Source: Methanohalobium evestigatum Z-7303 (lineage in GTDB: Archaea > Halobacteriota > Methanosarcinia > Methanosarcinales > Methanosarcinaceae). From it: DNA of 64,000 nt. The position numbers were made by a program, and so were the translations under genes. Position 1 is the first letter of the stretch. Each line of letters starts with the position of its first letter. The stretch covers positions 1,116,001 through 1,180,000 of the forward strand of contig NC_014253.1 in NCBI RefSeq assembly GCF_000196655.1. The letters run 5' to 3'. The notes under the pieces were generated by a model, which did not search any database, was not told the origin of the DNA, and worked only from the letters and a program-made list of their open reading frames with translations. Below are positions 26,321 to 35,103 of this stretch, in pieces.

Positions 26321-27589
26321 TTACAAAGTTCTTCCAGGGGAGTTCACGTCCCCACTATCGGTTATCCCTTTGAGGGAATCACCGATTACCTTTCTCAAGA
26401 TGTTCAATGCACCGTTGATATCGGCATTGATCAGTCTACCTGTAGATGACTGGAAGATTCCTCTCTTAGATCTTTTACCAAGATATTTCTTATGCTTTCT
26501 GATAGGTTCTGAAGCCAGTGCATCAACCTTGCTAGTGTAAGCTTCGTTTACTTCATGATATTTTATACCATGATATTCACACTTAGAAGCTATTTTATAT
26601 TTAAACCTAGCAAATGGTATTGTCTGGAAGTTCTGGGTATTCTGCTTTCCGATATTCTGCTTTCCGATATTCTGCTTTCCGATATTCTGCTTTCCGATAT
26701 TCTGTTCCTGTTTTATCTCTTTCATCTCTCCGATTATGACATTACCGATTCTATTTTCCAGACAATGTTTTACTATATGATTAACGCACTGGTTCATGAA
26801 ATCATTTATCTTCCAGAACCTTTTATTAGAGAACCTATCCATCTTGATTCCATCATCTACATTCTGTTTGTCGTAGACTGACTGCAACCTGCTCTTCTCC
26901 TTGTTCCACCAGCGGTTATAAGATTTGATACCCCTGCCGTCTAATATGAAGGCAGTCCCGCTGGTCGTCACACAGGTCGCAAAGTTGTCCACTCCAAGGT
27001 CTATCGATAGATGGTTATTATAATCAAGTTCAGCAATCTCCCCATCTTCATGATATACAAATTCTATCTCGAACCATCGACCTTTATATTTTGGTACAAT
27101 CCTGACCTGATTGATGTATTGACCTATTATGTTATCAGGTATCTTGAAGTATAGATACTTGGTTCCATAAGTTCTATAATAATCCAAACCCAATGATAAC
27201 CTGATCTTATCATCGATAACCTTCAGCTGATCTTTCTTGAAAGTACATATGAAGTTACCATCTTTATCCAGATACTTTGGAAGTGAAACTGGTTTCTCAT
27301 ATTCTCCTTTTCTCTTCTTATCCAGAAGTTTGAAAAACGATTTCATACTGCCATCCACAGTTTCCACAGTATTCTGGGCAACCTGTGATGGCATCATTCT
27401 ATAATTCTCGTTTTCTTTGACCGTATGGTAAGCAGTATCTTTATCGAGATATTTGCCATGATTGAAAAAGTACTGCCTAATCGTGTACAACGTGAAATTG
27501 TACAGGTTCTTGGACAGTTTGGTCAACCTCTTCAAAGTTTCATACGTCTGCTTATCAGCACGGAGATGGTTCTTCTGGGTTAGATACAT
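26321..27589 (-). CDS. tnpB: TnpB without zinc ribbon, copy 1 (422 residues)
   Basis: N-terminus MYLTQKNHLRADKQTYETLK, RuvC-I D in SIDLGVDNFATC, RuvC-II E in VIIGEMKEI, RuvC-III D in NADINGALNI. The place where most TnpB proteins have a CxxC...CxxC zinc ribbon holds a basic stretch (KHKKYLGKRSKRGIF) with no cysteines, the same in all copies here. Four tandem IGKQN units follow residue 300, against one in the other copies. The C-terminus changes after NSPGR because of an insertion that brings an early TAA. The core looks intact. Confidence 0.88.
   Translation of the reverse strand: MYLTQKNHLRADKQTYETLKRLTKLSKNLYNFTLYTIRQYFFNHGKYLDKDTAYHTVKENENYRMMPSQVAQNTVETVDGSMKSFFKLLDKKRKGEYEKPVSLPKYLDKDGNFICTFKKDQLKVIDDKIRLSLGLDYYRTYGTKYLYFKIPDNIIGQYINQVRIVPKYKGRWFEIEFVYHEDGEIAELDYNNHLSIDLGVDNFATCVTTSGTAFILDGRGIKSYNRWWNKEKSRLQSVYDKQNVDDGIKMDRFSNKRFWKINDFMNQCVNHIVKHCLENRIGNVIIGEMKEIKQEQNIGKQNIGKQNIGKQNIGKQNTQNFQTIPFARFKYKIASKCEYHGIKYHEVNEAYTSKVDALASEPIRKHKKYLGKRSKRGIFQSSTGRLINADINGALNILRKVIGDSLKGITDSGDVNSPGRTL
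26641..26700 (-). repeat. 15-bp tandem repeat, four perfect units, inside tnpB
   Basis: TCTGCTTTCCGATAT repeated four times without change (plus strand). It encodes IGKQN units, so length changes keep the frame. Confidence 0.97.
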
Positions 27590-27710
27590 TCATCATACAA
27601 TTATTTAGCAAAATACTTATCTTTTTTTGACTATTTATCATACCACGATGCTAAAAACATCGGGGTTTTATTTAACTTTATAAATCAAAAGACAAATGAG
27701 GTAAAATGAT

Positions 27711-27965
27711 ATGCCAGGTGGTGATAGAACTGGTCCAGAAGGTAAAGGGCCAATGACTGGGAGAAGACTGGGACCCTGTTTAGGTTCTCAAACAGCCGGT
27801 TCAATGTCAAATAATTCTGCTGGTAGAGGCTTAGCACGAGGCCGTGGTTTTGCGTTCAACAAGAATGGATCAGGTTTCGGAAAATCCAATTTCAGAAAAA
27901 ACAGTGATACAACTAAAAGTTTCGATGATTCGTATAAAGACAAAAAATCGATTCCGTACAAATAC
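27711..27965 (+). pseudogene. DUF5320-type Gly/Arg-rich protein, 3' truncated
   Basis: Begins MPGGDRTGPEGKGPMTGRRL, the hallmark of the DUF5320 family of small proteins often encoded with DUF134, zinc-ribbon and iron-cofactor genes. The usual C-terminal coiled coil is missing: from about 27966 the frame reads into a tnpB element end (HRGAVNLPNALRLAS) and stops at 28034. GAGG lies before the ATG. The fusion protein may still be made. Confidence 0.8.
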
Positions 27966-28078
27966 ATAGTACACAGGGGAGCTGTCAACCTTCCTAATGC
28001 CCTCCGCTTAGCTTCTGCTAGTAGTCGAAGTTAAGAGATGGAAGGACAAGCCAACTAATTTATTAGTTGGTTGCTGAC
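27966..28078 (+). mobile_element. tnpB 3'-end and right-end remnant
   Basis: Matches the C-terminal codons and right end of the element at 31081-32331 (HRGAVSLPNVLRLAS there). It has a CCAACTAA/TTAGTTGG hairpin and ends TTGCTGAC at 28078. It lies between two convergent genes and has replaced the 3' ends of both. Confidence 0.85.
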
Positions 28079-29064
28079 TTCGTTTTGTAGTAAATGTAAT
28101 TTCCTGAATCTATCGTTATTAATTTGTTATCTTTGATTAATTTTTCAAGTGAGGATTTTACTTTATCATTTTCAGCACCCAGCGAATCACATATTTGTTC
28201 GAACGTACAGGGTCTTCGAGATATCAGACTGTAAATATCATCATTCAAGTTTTTGTGGGTATATTTAGATACTTTCTTTTTCGAATTCGCAAATGTTAGT
28301 TCTACTTTTTCGCTACCAAATACACTTGTGAATTTATCAGAGATTTGTTTTAATTTTTCATCTGAAACTGGTATGATATGATTTTCAGCAGGGGGCCGAT
28401 TTACTGTGAGTAGTTCGATTCTATCAGGATTTATTCGTTTGGTGACTTCTATTAATTTATCAATTTCACATTCAGTGGTATTCATGGGAAATGATTCCTT
28501 TGATTCTATTAACATTATTTCTATCGCAAGTTCAGTTTTCTTGTTTTGATTTTTTTGTTTGCTGAATTTTTCCAGTCCGTTTATAATGTTTTCAAGTTTA
28601 ATTCCTGGATATGGTCTGTTAATGGCTTTAAATGTCTCTTCAAAGCCTGTAACAAGAGTCGCTATAACAAGGTCAGAATTTAATAAATTCTGACGGACAT
28701 CTTTTCTTTCCATTAATGATGAATTGGTAATAACACATACCGGTACATGAGTGATATTTTTTATTTGTTTTATCATATTACCAATTTCAAGATTCAATGT
28801 TGGTTCACAGGTTCCGGAAAAAGTGATATAATCAACATCAATGATTCTATTTTTATGCTTAACCAGGGCATTTATGGCTTCCTGCGTAGTAACCAGTCCT
28901 TCTACATTTTCAGGATATGATACTTTAAAATCTGTATGTCCCAGTTGACAGTATACACAATCAAAGTTGCAATTTTTTTTATTATCAGTCCTTATAACGT
29001 CTATGCCAAGTGACCTGCCCAGGCGTTTTGATGGGACTGGTCCGTACACAATTTTTAATCCCAT
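28063..29064 (-). CDS. Radical SAM protein (COG0731-like), altered C-terminus
   Basis: Begins MGLKIVYGPVPSKRLGRSLG and has the radical SAM cluster motif CNFDCVYCQLG (CxxxCxxC), so it should bind a 4Fe-4S cluster and cleave S-adenosylmethionine. A C-terminal winged-helix-like segment (about 275-330) follows. The substrate is unknown. The ATG at 29064 follows GAAGGT; a start at 29124 would add 20 unusual residues. The last four residues (SATN) are encoded by the invading element end. It is the third gene of an operon after DUF134 and a zinc-ribbon protein. Confidence 0.85.
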   Translation of the reverse strand: MGLKIVYGPVPSKRLGRSLGIDVIRTDNKKNCNFDCVYCQLGHTDFKVSYPENVEGLVTTQEAINALVKHKNRIIDVDYITFSGTCEPTLNLEIGNMIKQIKNITHVPVCVITNSSLMERKDVRQNLLNSDLVIATLVTGFEETFKAINRPYPGIKLENIINGLEKFSKQKNQNKKTELAIEIMLIESKESFPMNTTECEIDKLIEVTKRINPDRIELLTVNRPPAENHIIPVSDEKLKQISDKFTSVFGSEKVELTFANSKKKVSKYTHKNLNDDIYSLISRRPCTFEQICDSLGAENDKVKSSLEKLIKDNKLITIDSGNYIYYKTKSATN

Positions 29065-29133
29065 TTTTATACCTTCATATAAAAATACAGGATACAGGAT
29101 CGTATATTTTGCTATATCCTGCAATTTTTAATT

Positions 29134-29319
29134 TTATCTTATAGCACGGTGCATGTATGCTCCGCATTCAGGACATGGAGTGCGTTTACATGGTGATCCT
29201 ACCCTGTGTGGCTGCTCATATCCGCAATTTGGACATTCACATGTACCCTTGGTTCTGCTAGACACTGTATTTTTTTCATTTGGTTTTTTTACACTCCCTT
29301 GGCCTTTTGAATGAAACAT
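29134..29319 (-). CDS. Small zinc-ribbon protein
   Basis: A 61-residue protein: a basic, Ser/Lys-rich tail and a zinc ribbon CECPNCGYEQPHR...CPECG. The ribbon is nearly the same as the C-terminal one of the neighbouring DUF134 protein, suggesting duplication or shared partners. It lies between DUF134 and the radical SAM gene in one operon. Confidence 0.8.
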   Translation of the reverse strand: MFHSKGQGSVKKPNEKNTVSSRTKGTCECPNCGYEQPHRVGSPCKRTPCPECGAYMHRAIR

Positions 29320-29365
29320 TTGGTTGCTGTCTGTCTGATCCTTTGAAATTTTAAAACCTCCTTAT

Positions 29366-29827
29366 TTACTCGTTTCTAATCATTAATTTACTACATTCAG
29401 GACATTTAACCTGATTGCATGGTATCCCTTTTTGGTGAGATTGTTCATAACCACAGTCAGGACATATACATGTTCCGACCGGTCCTCCAAATCCATGTCT
29501 TCCTTTACCCTGTCTCTGTACCGTTTTTTGTTTAGCTGGCACCGTATAGTTACCTCCTCCGATTTTTATTGCTTTACCGTTTATAAGGGCATTAGTAATT
29601 TTTTCAATCGCTTGCTGTGATATTCTCTGAAATGTGGATTGATGAATCATCATCTTTCTGGCAGATTCTGTTTGGTTTAAATTTTCCAGATATATTAACC
29701 TCAAAGACTCCAGTTCATCGATGGTGATATTAACTTCATCTAAGCTTGATAGGGGAACTCCTGAAGGTTTGAAATCACTGACTTCTGGTTCAATATCTAC
29801 TATTCTCTGTTTTTTTGGTCGAACCAT
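29366..29827 (-). CDS. DUF134 (UPF0251) helix-turn-helix protein with zinc ribbon
   Basis: N-terminal MVRPKKQRIV and a sigma-like helix-turn-helix (LNQTESARKMMIHQSTFQRI, about residues 48-70) are typical of DUF134, predicted DNA-binding proteins. The C-terminus adds a zinc ribbon (CICPDCGYEQSHQKG...CPEC). First gene of the operon with the zinc-ribbon and radical SAM genes, so likely its regulator. A direct repeat ATAATGCATAATAATGCATA sits just upstream of the start and could be an operator. Confidence 0.85.
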   Translation of the reverse strand: MVRPKKQRIVDIEPEVSDFKPSGVPLSSLDEVNITIDELESLRLIYLENLNQTESARKMMIHQSTFQRISQQAIEKITNALINGKAIKIGGGNYTVPAKQKTVQRQGKGRHGFGGPVGTCICPDCGYEQSHQKGIPCNQVKCPECSKLMIRNE

Positions 29828-29939
29828 AATAATGCATAATAATGCATAATACTATAAATAGTTCACGAAAAATGAAGAATTTATTTATTATTATAACTAA
29901 TATCTTTTAAAAAAAAGTAAAATGAAAAGTAATTCTTCA

Positions 29940-30200
29940 TTAATGGGTATAATTAATTACTTTAACATCATTACCAACTGGCTCTGTAGAAACTTGTGCT
30001 GTTTGAGTGGGTAAAACAGAATAATTTTCAGTACCTTTTAACTGTTTATTTAGTTTTTCGTATCTTACCCAACCACCTTCATCATTTAGAGATTGTTTAA
30101 CTATGAAGTTTGCCTGGTTGTATAAGTTCTTGGAAATATGACACAACCAGCTAAGGTTTTTATCATAATTTAGGTATATCGTTTCGGTTCTTTTTACCAT
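29940..30200 (-). pseudogene. TnpB N-terminal fragment
   Basis: Residues KRTETIYLNYDKNLSWLCHI and the NLYNQANFIVKQ motif match the first 70 residues of a TnpB. All RuvC motifs are lost. Homology ends at a GGCTCTGTAGAAAC sequence (near 29986), the same end motif as the R3 repeat, so an R3-type element probably cut it. Confidence 0.75.
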
Positions 30201-30212
30201 AACAATCTCCAT

Positions 30213-30850
30213 GATGAATATAATTGATTAAATTTTATGTTATCAATTCTTATATATTTTACTTATAAAGTATACTATATTTCTGGTTATTTCTAGTGTT
30301 ACATCACACTTCAATAGCCGGATAAAGGCGTTTCATTTTAACTCTTGCATCAGATGTTGTAAGTTACCAATGTATTTTCTTTGCATATACCTATATTGAG
30401 TATTAAGTGTAATTAAAATTGCGTCATTTTAACTGTGATATGACACTAGTATAAATCCGGGGGATTGAAAACCATGATAACAATATTTCAGTCTAATTTT
30501 TAGAGCATAAAACCAATAATTCAAAATCAAGTATGATGTGGTAATTATTGGTGCAGGTCCGGCAGAAGCGACAGCGCAAAAATACTGCTGAAAATGGGTT
30601 GGATACACTAAATTGAAAAACAAATTACATCAGAGAACCTATAACTGTGCTTATTGCAGACAGTCTACAGATAGGGATAAAAACAGTGCAGTAGTAATAA
30701 TGGAAAGGTGTTTGCACCAGAATCCCCTGTGGACGGGATATTAGCGGTTCGCTGGTAATCTACAACAGACAGCCCTGTTGATCGGGATGATACAGGTATT
30801 CGCAGGAATCTCCGCCATTTTGGAAGGAATAATTCACTAAGTTGATATTT
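30213..30850. other. Decayed intergenic DNA with a flavoprotein-like scrap
   Basis: Around 30527-30586 the plus strand encodes KYDVVIIGAGPAEATAQKY, resembling the FAD-binding start of geranylgeranyl or thioredoxin reductases, then stops. Nothing downstream keeps a frame. The rest shows no gene. Confidence 0.4.
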
Positions 30851-31080
30851 TTAGCTAAACATTCTATTAACTCCTTCCAATATATCATCTATGTATTTTG
30901 TAGGGACACCCATTATCATTTCATTTTCTGAAATATCAGCAAAACTACGGCTTCCTTCACATCCCATGGATAAACTTATTTGAGAGTTGATGTAAGGTTT
31001 AACAACACCATCTGCACATAAACTTAGAATACCAGAATAATTAGCATTTAGACAACCACCATGACAGTATAGGTATGCTT
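30851..31080 (-). pseudogene. DUF169 gene, 3' part (split by tnpB element)
   Basis: Open frame from 31080 to TAA encoding AYLYCHGG, then GCLNANYSGILSLCADG, ISLSMGCEGSR and ENEMIMGVP, all typical of the C-terminal half of DUF169 proteins. Joined to 32800-32332 without the element it gives 699 bases, a whole number of codons, with the junction reading GAG CAG GAA GCA. Confidence 0.9.
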
Positions 31081-32331
31081 GTCAGCTACTAACCACTGAA
31101 GTGGTTAGCTTGTCCTTCCATCTCTTAACTAATAGAAGCTAAGCGGAGGACATTAGGGAGGCTGACGGCTCCCCTGTGTGCTATGTTCTTCGAAGCATTG
31201 TAGTCAGCGTTCTCTCTATGACCGCATCTCTTACACTTGAAGTTAGCCTGTTTCTGACGGTTATTTTTATCGATGTACCCGCACTCAGAACACTGCTGAG
31301 AGGTATACATCGGGTTGATAATGACTACAGGTACTCCTTCCAGTTTTGCTTTGTATAAGATGAAATCGGTCAATTCAGAGAACGCCCATTTACCCAATCT
31401 GTCTCTCTGCGCTTTAGTAACCGTAGCCTCCGGACGAAAACCGTTGAGGTTCTCAAGTGCAATAGCCCGGGACGTGTCTTTAGCGCGTTTAACCAGTTGT
31501 TTGGCAACCCGGTGGTTCAAATCACGTTTGAACCGGCGTTCCTTTTTGGATAATTTCTTGAGGTGTTTCTTGGCTGACCAAGTGCCTTTAGATTGTAATC
31601 TTGATTTCAGGCTTGTATATCGCTCTCGTATCTCATCAGCTTTTGATCCTTTGTAAACTTCGTTATCAGAAGTGGTTGCTATATTAACTACACCCAAGTC
31701 TACACCCATAACATCTTCGTAACATTTGACTTCGTTTTCACCTACTTCCATCACAAGCATCAAGTAAAAATTATTATCTTCATAAATCAGGTCTGTCTGA
31801 CCTCGGATTTTACTTATGTCAAAAAGTCGAAAATCACCGTAAGATATTCCTATCTTCTCGCGCCCATCCACAGTAAGTATGGACACAGTATCGTTTCCTT
31901 TGAACGACAGAACTCTCTGGTCGTAGACCACAGCTCCCCTTCTATCGAATTTGTGTATGGTTTTTCTGTCGCTGCTGTAGCTTTCAGCTACTTTACCGAT
32001 TGCCCTGACTGTCAACTGAGCAGAAAGACCGAATCTTTGCCTGATGTCATAATAAGTTAATTTCTGAATCCCGGTTTTACCAAACTTTTTGTTGTGCCAT
32101 GCAGCCTCAGAAGCATAGTTGCAGGCCTCGTTGAACTTTTGCATGGTTGTCAATAGTCTATCGCGTTGTTCTCTATCGGGATTCAGTTTTACTTTCAATG
32201 TCAGGTACATGCTATTTACAAAATATGTCATATACATATAAAATAATTATGAATCAGAGATGTTACTGCTGGTCATTAATGGTTTATTTAATAGTTAGAC
32301 GCATTCCTCCAACAGTTAAAACTGTTGGCTT
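31081..32331 (-). mobile_element. IS200/IS605-type element, tnpB only, inside DUF169
   Basis: Ends are set by the rebuilt host frame. Right end (plus-strand left) is GTCAGCTAC with a CTAACCAC/GTGGTTAG hairpin; left end has a CCAACAGTTTTAACTGTTGG palindrome. No tnpA. It is the parent type of the remnant at 27966-28078. Confidence 0.9.
31125..32210 (-). CDS. tnpB: TnpB RNA-guided nuclease (zinc-ribbon type)
   Basis: Starts MYLTLKVKLNPDREQRDRL at 32210; a start at 32237 would add nine residues. RuvC-I D in MGVDLGVVNIATT, RuvC-II E in IALENLNGF, zinc ribbon CSECGY...CKRCG, RuvC-III D in NADYNASKNIA. All catalytic residues are present and 361 residues is normal, so it is likely intact. The right-end RNA would overlap its 3' end and take its guide from the interrupted DUF169 gene. 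Confidence 0.92.
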   Translation of the reverse strand: MYLTLKVKLNPDREQRDRLLTTMQKFNEACNYASEAAWHNKKFGKTGIQKLTYYDIRQRFGLSAQLTVRAIGKVAESYSSDRKTIHKFDRRGAVVYDQRVLSFKGNDTVSILTVDGREKIGISYGDFRLFDISKIRGQTDLIYEDNNFYLMLVMEVGENEVKCYEDVMGVDLGVVNIATTSDNEVYKGSKADEIRERYTSLKSRLQSKGTWSAKKHLKKLSKKERRFKRDLNHRVAKQLVKRAKDTSRAIALENLNGFRPEATVTKAQRDRLGKWAFSELTDFILYKAKLEGVPVVIINPMYTSQQCSECGYIDKNNRQKQANFKCKRCGHRENADYNASKNIAHRGAVSLPNVLRLASIS

Positions 32332-32800
32332 CCTGCTCCATTCCTCGTGAAATTTGCATAATATTTTCAGGATTACCAATAAAAAGTACAATATCCGGTA
32401 TAAAATCAGCTTTATTAAGCGGTCCATATATTATCGCTTTAACACTATTAGGTTCTAGTTTCGGTATTTGTTGTATTGTTTCTTTCGCTAAATACCTATC
32501 TTTGTAATGTCCTTCATTATAAAGCTCGTTGCCATTAGCAAATTCAGGATTCAATTCCCTCATTCCCATAACAGCCGCACCGTTTTTACACTGCTGATTC
32601 TCCTCAAAAGCATAAAACTGAACAGATTCTTCACGTATTTTGTTAACCATTTGGCAGTGAGACATATTATTATCAATTTTGTCTATACTTTCTGGGATAC
32701 GATAGATATTTGATGTCAACATTATTGCCACAGGTGGTGTTGTTAGTCCCATTACTTCTATTATTTTTCTGCCTGTTTTATTAATCTCATTTATATTCAT
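32332..32800 (-). pseudogene. DUF169 gene, 5' part (split by tnpB element)
   Basis: Encodes MNINEINKTGRKIIEVMGL, TPPVAIML and FIPDIVLFIGNPENIMQI, as in DUF169 proteins, a methanogen- and anaerobe-rich family of unknown function with conserved cysteines. After MEQE the frame enters the element and stops at 32288. The gene is otherwise free of mutations, so the insertion seems recent. Confidence 0.9.
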
Positions 32801-32849
32801 GATTTTGCTTTTGTATTAAATAACCATTAATATTTTGGTTTCTTGAACT

Positions 32850-32963
32850 GGTACTGTTCAGTTAATGGAACATATTAATCTATTCTAGATTCTTCAGTAC
32901 TTCTTAGCACAATGTTTTAGAGCTATAAATCAGGAGAAAGATGGTCTTAACTGAACAGTACCC
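32850..32963. mobile_element. 114-bp MITE-like element with 16-bp perfect inverted ends
   Basis: GGTACTGTTCAGTTAA at 32850-32865 and its exact reverse complement at 32947-32962. CTTGAACT lies directly before it (32842-32849) and again just after it (32964-32971), a candidate 8-base target duplication. It encodes nothing. Confidence 0.75.
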
Positions 32964-33053
32964 CTTGAACTTGACAAATACCAAAATTAATAGTTGAATA
33001 GTATTAAATTAATACCTATGAACCAATAAGAAGAGAAAATATCCATTATCCTG

Positions 33054-33399
33054 CTGACTGCTGTCCCACGAGTAAACAGGCTGTCCGACAATTAATGTCA
33101 AAGTTGATATCCTATACAAAATGACCTACCAAGTAACATAAATTATCAGTCCTGATGGTTTCTCTTATATCAAGTGACAGCATCCGTGACTGGTTTTTGG
33201 ATTATTGGATAAATGCTATTGATACATAAATTAATCTTTAACCTACATTTATTTATAGTCGATAACTCAATATTTGTTGCTTATAATTATATCAACAAAC
33301 GACGAAATATATTACAAGTTAATAACAAATAATTTGTCCTCAACTATAAATAAGAAATAAAAATAGATTGTCAGTATCGAATTGTCGGACAGGCTCTAT
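33054..33399 (+). repeat. R1 repeat copy with cassette, orientation 1
   Basis: Left end CTGACTGCTGTCCCACGAG then CAGGCTGTCCGACAATTA. The cassette arms are TTATTTATAG (33249-33258) and CTATAAATAA (33344-33353) around an 85-base core. The right end has TATCGAATTGTCGGACAGG but lacks the outermost CCCACG part. Confidence 0.85.
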
Positions 33400-33475
33400 A
33401 AACCGTTAACTTTCACGTACCCCTGTTGCCCCACTTTCGTAATGATTTCCTCTGTTGATAGATTGTCTTTTCCTT

Positions 33476-35077
33476 TCATCTCTTTTGAATTTCTGCTGTA
33501 TCCTCGCTTAATCCTTTCCAGACCACTTTATATCCAAGATGTTCAAGTACAGGATAATATACCTGTTTGTCGAGTTCGTATTTATTAAAAACATCCACCA
33601 CATCAGAATATGTTTTTAAGTTCTGTATCTGTAAATCGATTTCCAAAATAAGGTTTTTATTAATCAGATAATCACCAAAAATTAAATACTCACTATCATC
33701 ATTCAGCTGATCTTCCAATTTCTGCTTCAGTGCTTTTTTCCATACATTTTCTTTTTCAGCCAGATCATTTATATTGATAATGTTTTTGTCTGGTGGAACA
33801 TCTATATTTTTTATTCTGTCGTGCTCTTTTTCCAGTTCTTTTTCTTCATAACGTTTCAATATCTGCATAATCTGTTTATACGGTATTTTCCTGTTGTAAA
33901 ACATCACATCCGCGTTTTTTGATTTGAAATCACTTTCTGAACATTTGAGTTTATTGTTGATAAGTAAAATTATGGGCACATCTACTTCGTTGACTTTTGC
34001 TATTTTCTTTTTTAGATAATCATGTGTCCAAAACCCGATGATTTCGACATAAACTGTAATGTTACCTTTTTTCAATGAAAAATCAGGAATAAATGCATAT
34101 TTACCTGCTTTTAAAATTGCAGGTTCTCTATCCAGACTCCATTCCCGAAAGGAAAATTGTGCAAACTCATATTCAATGGAACTATCAAATTCTGTCTTTT
34201 TGTTGTTGTCATAAAGAGTATTTGGAGATTCTTTTATCCGATTTTGTGAAGTTTTCAGACCGAATATGTCATCACTGCTACTTGCAGTGAATTCAAGTAC
34301 CCGTTTCCCACTAGTTGTTTTATGAGATATATCAGCCCTGATACTCCATGAATGACATTCAAGTATATGCGGAACTAATTTTGCAAATGATTTCCCATAT
34401 CTTTCCGTCATTTTAAAAATGGAAGCAGGTCCGTCTATATGAAGATTTACTGTTTCTATACCTCTATCAATTTCCTCGTTATTGTTATTACTTACAGGAA
34501 CCTCATTGAAAGAATACATTAATCTTGAACGAAGTACCGCCTGCAAAACGTTTTTGAAATTACCCTTTATTTTTATATCCAAATCAACGGCTTTAAAAAA
34601 AAGTGTCTGGATAAGTGAAATGTTATACTGCTTTAACAGCTCATCAGATGATATTGGCTGAAAATGTTTGATTATTTTATTCTCATCGATGTCAGCCCAT
34701 AGATTTTGTTCAAGTTCATTCTTTGAAATAGAATATTTCTTGGCGACATTGTAAAGTATATTGTCTCTTTCTTCCCTTGATGTTATGATTTTTGAACATT
34801 CTCCAAACACTGCCTGTCGAAGTTCTACAGGGTCAATATCAACATTCGATTCAATTCTACATTTTCTCAATAGTATCTGTGTAAGACCTCTGATTAAACG
34901 ATAGTTCATCTCTTCAAAACCCTGAATTTCCTCCATCAAGTTTCCATAGGTGTTTCCTATATTCCTATTAAAAGCCTCAATCAGCATATCTGCCGTTTTG
35001 ATGTGCTTTGAGCTGGCATACACAGGTTTTACTTTTCCTTTGTAGGTTTTAGTAACAAGGAGTTCACTGGGAAGCAT
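33476..35077 (-). CDS. bax1: Bax1-type nuclease (DUF790), XPB partner
   Basis: Begins MLPSELLVTKTYKGKVKPVY, the standard start of archaeal DUF790/Bax1 proteins. Bax1 is the structure-specific nuclease that works with the XPB helicase in archaeal DNA repair. A PD-(D/E)xK-like motif is visible (FIPDFSL...VYVEIIGFW, about residues 325-350). 533 residues is in the family range. It begins 27 bases after the XPB stop in the same direction, the classical XPB-Bax1 pair. Confidence 0.9.
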   Translation of the reverse strand: MLPSELLVTKTYKGKVKPVYASSKHIKTADMLIEAFNRNIGNTYGNLMEEIQGFEEMNYRLIRGLTQILLRKCRIESNVDIDPVELRQAVFGECSKIITSREERDNILYNVAKKYSISKNELEQNLWADIDENKIIKHFQPISSDELLKQYNISLIQTLFFKAVDLDIKIKGNFKNVLQAVLRSRLMYSFNEVPVSNNNNEEIDRGIETVNLHIDGPASIFKMTERYGKSFAKLVPHILECHSWSIRADISHKTTSGKRVLEFTASSSDDIFGLKTSQNRIKESPNTLYDNNKKTEFDSSIEYEFAQFSFREWSLDREPAILKAGKYAFIPDFSLKKGNITVYVEIIGFWTHDYLKKKIAKVNEVDVPIILLINNKLKCSESDFKSKNADVMFYNRKIPYKQIMQILKRYEEKELEKEHDRIKNIDVPPDKNIININDLAEKENVWKKALKQKLEDQLNDDSEYLIFGDYLINKNLILEIDLQIQNLKTYSDVVDVFNKYELDKQVYYPVLEHLGYKVVWKGLSEDTAEIQKR

Positions 35078-35103
35078 TTTTGATATTAAAGATTTTATTG
35101 GTG

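Larger units (their letters stand above)
26218..27679 (-). mobile_element. IS200/IS605-type element, tnpB only (family copy 1)
   Basis: On the minus strand the left end follows TTTAT and includes the CGATGTTTTTAGCATCG hairpin; the right end has CCGCTGAG/CTCAGCGG and ends TAGTTCAC. Copies 2 and 3 are at 53611-54976 and 56298-57664. This copy is about 95 bases longer because of a tandem repeat in tnpB and about 50 extra bases before the right end. Confidence 0.85.

Noticed and set aside
26641-26700. Tandem array considered as a CRISPR-like repeat
   Set aside because: Units of 15 bp are contiguous, without spacers, and lie in frame inside tnpB.
30527-30830. Flavoprotein gene (reductase) on the plus strand
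   Set aside because: Only about 20 residues of the FAD-binding start can be read before stops; kept only as a note on decayed DNA.
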